Part shown: positions 58,588 through 64,000 of the stretch, one piece after another
Layout of the letters: every line of letters begins with the position of its first letter
Numbering within the stretch: the stretch's first letter is position 1
Origin: Trema orientale
Lineage: Eukaryota > Streptophyta > Magnoliopsida > Rosales > Cannabaceae
Assembly (NCBI GenBank): GCA_002914845.1
Contig: JXTC01000117.1
Location: forward strand, 464,483-528,482
Direction of reading: 5' to 3'
DNA: 64,000 nucleotides
Position numbers and translations under genes: made by a program
Notes under the pieces: model-generated
Database searches by the model: none
Told to the model about the DNA's origin: nothing
Seen by the model: the letters and a program-made list of their open reading frames with translations, nothing else

Positions 58588-60245
58588 TGATAACTCTATT
58601 TTATTAAAGTTATTTGTGCTTTTTATCTACTAAATTTATGTGTCCTAGAGTAATTTTTATTTAGATTTTAAGTAGTTTAAGTTGTTTTGTTTTATTTTGG
58701 TTTAGATTTAGTTTTATTTAATTTTATGTTATTTTATTAGGATTAGGTGTTTTTAATTTATTTAGTTTAAGTTTATTTAATTTTAATTAGATCTAGGTTT
58801 AATTTAATTCTTTGATTGAATCGGGTTTTAAAAATAAAAATAAAAATAAATAAAAAAAAAGAAACAAAGAAAAATCGGAGCCAGTCTCAGCCGTCAGATC
58901 GAGCTTTTGGATGGTCCGGATCGGCGCGTGTCCGGCACGCGCGAGGGGAGTGACTGGGACAGTTGGAACAGGGGACATGTGGGCCCCGTATGCTGACGGC
59001 TGGCGCAGGAATGTTCAGGCATGTCCGATCCGGTGCATCTCAAGTTTGGTACACCCGGTTTTGCCTCCTGTCTCGCAACGCCATGTCATCCGGTCAAAGT
59101 CAGGTCTTGTTTCAGCCAATGAAATGCGAGATTCGTGCCGAGCTCACGCATCTTTCCCACAGTGGATTGTTGCCCAAGTGGCAGAAATTGAATAGGAACG
59201 TGGGGGAAACGGGAAAGAAAGAAAGAGAAAAAAAATGTGTAATTGCCACATCACTCCACCAATCAAAGAGGAGCTTTGGGGAACGTGAATTCACTCTCAT
59301 CAGCTATAAAAGGGCTACGGGACTAGAGGAAAAAACACACCATTCTAGAGAGAGAAACACAATAGTCCAGAGAGAGAGAGAGATTAATAGAGAGAGCAAT
59401 TGGAGGCCAAATTGGAAGATGAGGCTTGCAATTATTCTCAATCATTCCCCACTCTGCTCAACTCTCGTTTGTTTATTTTTTTTAGTTTTTCATTATGTTG
59501 CAAATTTTTATTTTTAGTTTTGTTATTTTCATTATGAACTAAATTTATTTTCTAGGATTACAATGGGATCTCTATATGTAGTTTGAATTATGATGTTTCC
59601 TCTTTGATTTTGCAATTTTAATTTACAAATTGTTTATTCTATCTTGTTCCTAATGCTTTTGAGTGCTTGATCACCACTTAAATTGATATTGGTAATTTGA
59701 ATGAACTTGGAAAAGGAATTTCAGATTTAGACCTAGATAGAATAACACATGATCATGCTTATATGAGTTTGTGTAGGATAGGAATATACCTACATAACAT
59801 GTGCAATTATTGAAAGACCTTATTCTTAATGAATCTTTTCTTAATCTAATTCACATAGGAATATAGTGAGTTAATTAGAGGAGATATTTCTACATGACTA
59901 TCGGAAGAGGCTTGTAGATATACTAAGTTCTTGATTGGCAATTAGGGATAAATAGTAATTCAAAGAGGGCAACTAGTAATTTAGGCATACGTAGAGTGAA
60001 AATTGTAATCCTAGGTTTATTTTAATTGGGAATTTGCACTTTTAAATTTTGTTTTATTTATTTTCTTATTTTCTTTTAAGTTTAAATTTTAATTTTAGAA
60101 TTCTCAAATTGTTTGTTTGGATAAATTGATAACTAGTGTAGGTTAGTACTTAACGAATTATAGCAATTTCTCTGTGGGAACGATATCTTTATTCATCACT
60201 TTATTACTTGTTCGATACGTGCACTTGTGTATAAAAATTCATACA
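58588..60245 (+). mobile_element. Solo LTR, 1658 bp, TGAAT target duplication
   Basis: Starts TGATAACTCTATTTTATTAA and ends AATTCATACA, with TGAAT on both sides (58583-58587 and 60246-60250). There is no internal region. A strong TATAAAAG box (59305-59312) in a GC-richer U3 is followed by a GAGAGAGAA leader. The U5 part has TTCTCTGTGGGAACGATATC and GATACGTGCACTTG, typical of plant gypsy LTRs. Short ORFs within it (58911-59517) are not considered genes. Confidence 0.88.
59305..59312 (+). promoter_or_regulatory. TATA box in the solo LTR
   Basis: TATAAAAG within a GC-richer promoter-like segment (58900-59340). Transcription would start near 59335-59345. It could drive read-through transcription to the right. 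Confidence 0.55.
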
Positions 60246-60250
60246 TGAAT

Positions 60251-61988
60251 CATGGCATTTTAGTTAACCACTCAATTGTCTTGGGAATTTTATCATAAAG
60301 TAACGAGTACTCTCACACCTGAATCCTTGATGACTACCCTTTTTGCCGTACGTTCATCGTATTCTTTGTATGAGCAAAAGCAAAACTTCAAGAAAGATGA
60401 TCAGTGATTGCATGGGGTAATTTATTGAGGTTGATATAATGTCTCCTTAACGGAATTAGATTTTCTTTAAATGTTTCTAAACACAGCTTCGGGAACAATG
60501 CTCAAACTCCCAAGGGTAGCCAATAAATTTTGGGTAAACTTAAATATGAAAGCTCCCTAAACATGTGTTTGGTACAGGATTTAAATCCTATTCTTTAAAT
60601 CCAGAATTAATTTTCATATAGAAAGTAGTTTCAAACGCGCCTTAGGTTTTTCTTTCACTATAGTAATTTACTAATTGGGTTCATAGCTTTAACCATTGTA
60701 TTGAGTTCTTGGAACTAGAAGACTAGAGAGTAATGCACAGTTTCCTTTATGGACCATGGATGTGTGGAATAGTGCTGCAAAATGTAGGGATTGATCAATT
60801 TATAACAGCTTCTCTCGAGCAAGAACATGGGCATTCCTCAACATATTAGTCACTACTGTCATTGACTCATCTCTAACTCATTTAATTTTCATGACTTCAT
60901 GTCAATTCTGTGTTGACACTTATAATATGAATAATAAAATGGTGGGTTCTTGGTCAACACGCTTAATCGGAAAATGATTCGTGTAACATATTTAATTAAA
61001 CGAGTCATTTTCGTGTCTTTTCAATGTGATAAAAATATAACACATTTATTAATTTTTTAATGTTTTAAATGTGATTCTGATTAATTTTAAACACAATAAC
61101 ATGTGTTTAGTTAAATTAAATAGTATATAATCGTGTTAAATTTGAGTAGTCATATTAATTTTGAATAATTGTGTCAAATATATCATAATATGATATACGA
61201 TACATTCATTAAATGGGTTATACGTGTCGTGTCGTGTTACATGTTTATTAACTGTATTGTGTTCAAGTTAGAGTGTTATCGTATCATGCCATAATCTTGT
61301 CAACTCAAACACGATATGATAATATAAATTACCAGCCCAACTACTACCCAGGTCAAGTTCCCCAGATAAATAAAGGGCACTGATCCTAAATTTCGCTATT
61401 AGTTCTGCCTACAAGCATACCTTTCGCCGAGCCAACATGTGCCCAAAGGCCCAGCCTTAGCCCCTGAAGCATCGTGGCCCGCAAGATCCTTTTTTTCCGT
61501 TAATGTATTCTGGCAAATTGCTATGTATATAGTTCAAATCTTTTATCTGCGACTCTTGGCTCAATATCTCCTTCCCTTTCTCATTGAAAATTTTCGTGTA
61601 TGATTATTACTATTTAGTTTCCCAAATTTTTCGTATCTGTAACTTTCAGATTTTTCAAACATATTATCTTCAAAATTTATCATGATTGTTAACAAATAAA
61701 TGCACGATTTTGGTTGGAGTACTTAAAGAACAGAGTAAGGTAACTAATTAATTAATTATGTTCGAATTATTTGCAAATTATTATAAAATGTTGGATATAG
61801 ACAAATAGTACACACTCTACCAGGAATAAAGAACGGCACTTATAACTTAAAACCAAATCTTAGAAGTACTTATTTTATTGTTTTTTTGACAAAAGTAGTT
61901 AATAATTATATACAAGAATACACAAGCTTTATATTTAATTATTACAACTATTGGATTTACTAATTACCAAATCAACCTATACTATTGA
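60251..61988. other. Spacer with ACACG-type repeat relic
   Basis: At about 60950-61335 a degenerate relative of the repeat at 21309 is present (GTGTCGTGTCGTGTTAC, AACACGATATGATAAT). Otherwise nothing recognised. Confidence 0.4.
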
Positions 61989-63905
61989 TGTCACGACCCA
62001 AATTCTGGGCTAGTGGCAGAAATGAAATTTCATATGTGGAAATTCAAAAATTTATTAAAATAGTCTTAAAAGTAAAATTTCCACAATTTTACGATCACCG
62101 TTAAATATAAATTGTAAATAAATTTATAAAACAAACCAAGCATCATCATCGTCATCACAGTTCAGGCATAAATATTATACAGACCAAGTCCATGAAACGA
62201 GTCCTTAATTATTAATACAAGCCAAAGAAGTAAACAGTACTATCTCACACACTTACAAACTAGATAACAAAACAAACAGCTTCTAATTATTCTGCTCCTG
62301 AGTTTCTAATGTTACACTGAACATTACCTGAGAGAGAAAAATAGCAGGGTGAGTATGAAATTCCCAGTAGGATATCTAATTACCTTTTTGGGGAAAACGT
62401 TCAATTCTAAAATCCCTAAATGGTTAGTTGATCCGAAAACAGTTCACAAAATATCAAGCCAAACAGAGATTTTAAACCATCAACAAAAGTCGTAATAAAA
62501 AACTAATAAGGTAAAACAATATAAATAATCCATAGTGCGCATATCACAAATCAACCAATCCCATGAGCTCACATCCTCTCATCACGAACTAGAGTAACTC
62601 GTACTATGTGTACTAAGTACTCCCTGCCTGATACCTAATCCCAGAAAACTGGAGGGATACCTATGTGTCTATGCCTACCGAATGGAGGTAATCAAAAAAC
62701 TCTTTACGGGCTCTCACTGAGGGCAGGGATTTTGGCTGCCTACTAAATACTGTGATGCCTAAGATGGACCTCATGTGTGATCCTATGGTATGTATAATAC
62801 GAGAGACAATGTAAACAACCATGCAATAATATTCTGGATGTGCTCTGACTTTTATATTAAAAAATCTATTTTGTACTTTAAAAATTCAGCAGTACAGTGC
62901 TTATGATTTAATCAAATTCAAAAAATAAAACTTGTACAAAATTACATGCAAAATATCCAGAGCAGTCCACAATGTCTCACAAATTCATAGTTCACCAAAA
63001 TATTTATTCAAAGCAATTTAATTTAATAAATTCACAAATTTCACTTTTCACAACATAGTACAATCTTTATGAAATATAATTGAAAACAAGGCAATTGGAT
63101 CACCTACCTCGAGATGGTAGTTACACTGAGCTAACGACGCTAGAAAAGTCTCCAGTTGGACACCTAGTTGTTCAAACGATCGTTTTCGGATCCCGACATG
63201 TTCACTTGAAAAAGCAAACTTCCCAACGGAGCCTCAGATTGATAAACGGAAGTCACCACTGAATTCAAAGCATCCAAAACTGCTAGGTTAGATATATAAT
63301 TTGTCAAAAATAGATCCCGATGTGGGACCCGCCCTGTGGCACGTAAAACGATGCTATTCACGAGCCACGAAATGTCGATTTTCGTGTCACTTCGAAACAT
63401 AGTGATATTTTATATCAAAATTTGTCTCTCGACCTCACTGACTCCAAATTCGAAGTCGAAATTCAGTTTCAAGATCCCGAGCACTAAATAAACTTCAAAA
63501 TCTGAAACTTACATAAATACCACTTTTAGAAAATATTTAGAAAAATGTCCTCTTTTTCTATTTGAAAATTACTGCATTTCTGAATACCCTTTTTACTTCT
63601 ACTAATTGTAATTATTCATGGTTTCTAACCCTCTTTCACCTCATATAATTACCTCTGGTAAAATAACTATCTAACGAAATAATTATAAAAATATCACTTT
63701 TTACAAACTTTGGTAAAACGGCCAAAACGGTGAAAATCTTACCAGCGACAAGTTAATGGCCGAGACCGGTCAAAAAATGACGGCGACAACGAGACGAATC
63801 CAATGGTATTGGTGGTGTCATGAAAGAGTGTGCGACGGAGCTCCGGTGGCCCAAAAACAGTGGCGGGGACGAAAATTTCAGGAAAGTTGGAGAAGTACAT
63901 GTTGT
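61989..63905 (-). mobile_element. Probable gypsy-type LTR or relic
   Basis: Starts TGTCACGACCCAAATTCTGG, a common start (in one orientation) of plant repeats. Later parts (GTGGGACCCGCCCTGTGGC near 63318 and GACGGAGCTCCGGTGGCCC near 63834) resemble the promoter side of such LTRs read on the minus strand. I could not find a matching target duplication, so the right boundary is a guess. Confidence 0.4.
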
Positions 63906-63918
63906 TGTTTTCGATAGT

Positions 63919-64000
63919 AGCCAAGATGATCCATTGACATACAAGCATGCAATGGAAGATTCTGATAAGGAAAAATGGCAAGAGGCTATGAACCAAGAAA
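63919..64000 (+). pseudogene. Copia reverse-transcriptase start, cut by window end
   Basis: The plus frame reads SQDDPLTYKHAMEDSDKEKW followed by QEAMNQE. This matches the conserved start of copia RT (EPxTYxEAxxSxDxxxWxxAMxxE). No protease or integrase precedes it; it abuts the gypsy-like segment, so it is truncated or inserted at the left. The right side is outside the window. Confidence 0.75.

Noticed and set aside
58911..59517. Two plus-strand frames in the GC-rich segment
   Set aside because: They lie in the U3/R of the solo LTR and have no recognisable domains.
63739..63996. 85-residue minus-strand frame with a hydrophobic start
   Set aside because: It overlaps the gypsy-like segment and the copia RT fragment on the other strand.
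1..64000. CRISPR arrays, operons, bacterial signals, rRNA or tRNA genes
   Set aside because: Nothing fits. The tandem repeats present are LTR-, MITE- or microsatellite-derived, and I saw no cloverleaf with A and B boxes, although I could not run a tRNA scan.

Overview
This is about 64 kb of AT-rich eukaryotic nuclear DNA from a dicot plant. The evidence is genes with GT-AG introns, plant-type families (a TET2-like tetraspanin, an ATL RING-H2 ubiquitin ligase, a chloroplast ribonucleoprotein) and plant Ty1/copia, CACTA, LINE and MITE elements. I cannot name the species from sequence alone. There is one assembly gap at 21629-22375.

Only four conventional genes are supported: a two-exon tetraspanin on the minus strand (22601-24161), an intronless His/Cys/Ser-rich protein of unknown function on the minus strand (27564-28184), a four-exon plastid-type two-RRM protein on the plus strand (39767-42059), and an intronless ATL-type E3 ligase on the plus strand (49673-50818). 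They show no operon-like relationship. Each sits alone in transposon-derived DNA.

Layout from left to right: 1-1.74 kb is a chain of four MITE copies in TA microsatellites, one carrying an inserted foldback element built of about 31-bp modules. 6.0-9.3 kb is a CACTA (En/Spm) element with a GTA target duplication, lying against a LINE-type RNase H fragment. 14.0-20.2 kb is a decayed SIRE-like copia element with a perfect AAACT target duplication, gag only. After the gap come the tetraspanin and His-rich genes. 28.5-32.8 kb holds foldback and MITE hairpins. 33.5-38.8 kb is a Tnt1/Tork-like copia element on the minus strand with TTCCT target duplication and recognisable but broken gag, protease, integrase, RT and RNase H. 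The RRM gene follows, then repeat-rich spacer with a 5'-truncated LINE (46.2-46.7 kb), then the ATL gene. 51.7-57.7 kb is a second SIRE-like gag-only copia unit arranged LTR-internal-LTR-partial internal, with a MITE at its end. 58.6-60.2 kb is a clean solo LTR with TGAAT target duplication. 62.0-63.9 kb looks like a gypsy-type LTR or relic, and the window ends inside a plus-strand copia RT fragment.

I did not find a convincing new multi-gene system. The most unusual items are the modular foldback element near the left edge, the recurring TGTTACAACAT motif in one copia element that crosses coding and non-coding parts, the in-frame 171-bp duplication inside an RT gene, the LTR-internal-LTR-internal array, and the unclassified His/Cys-rich protein.
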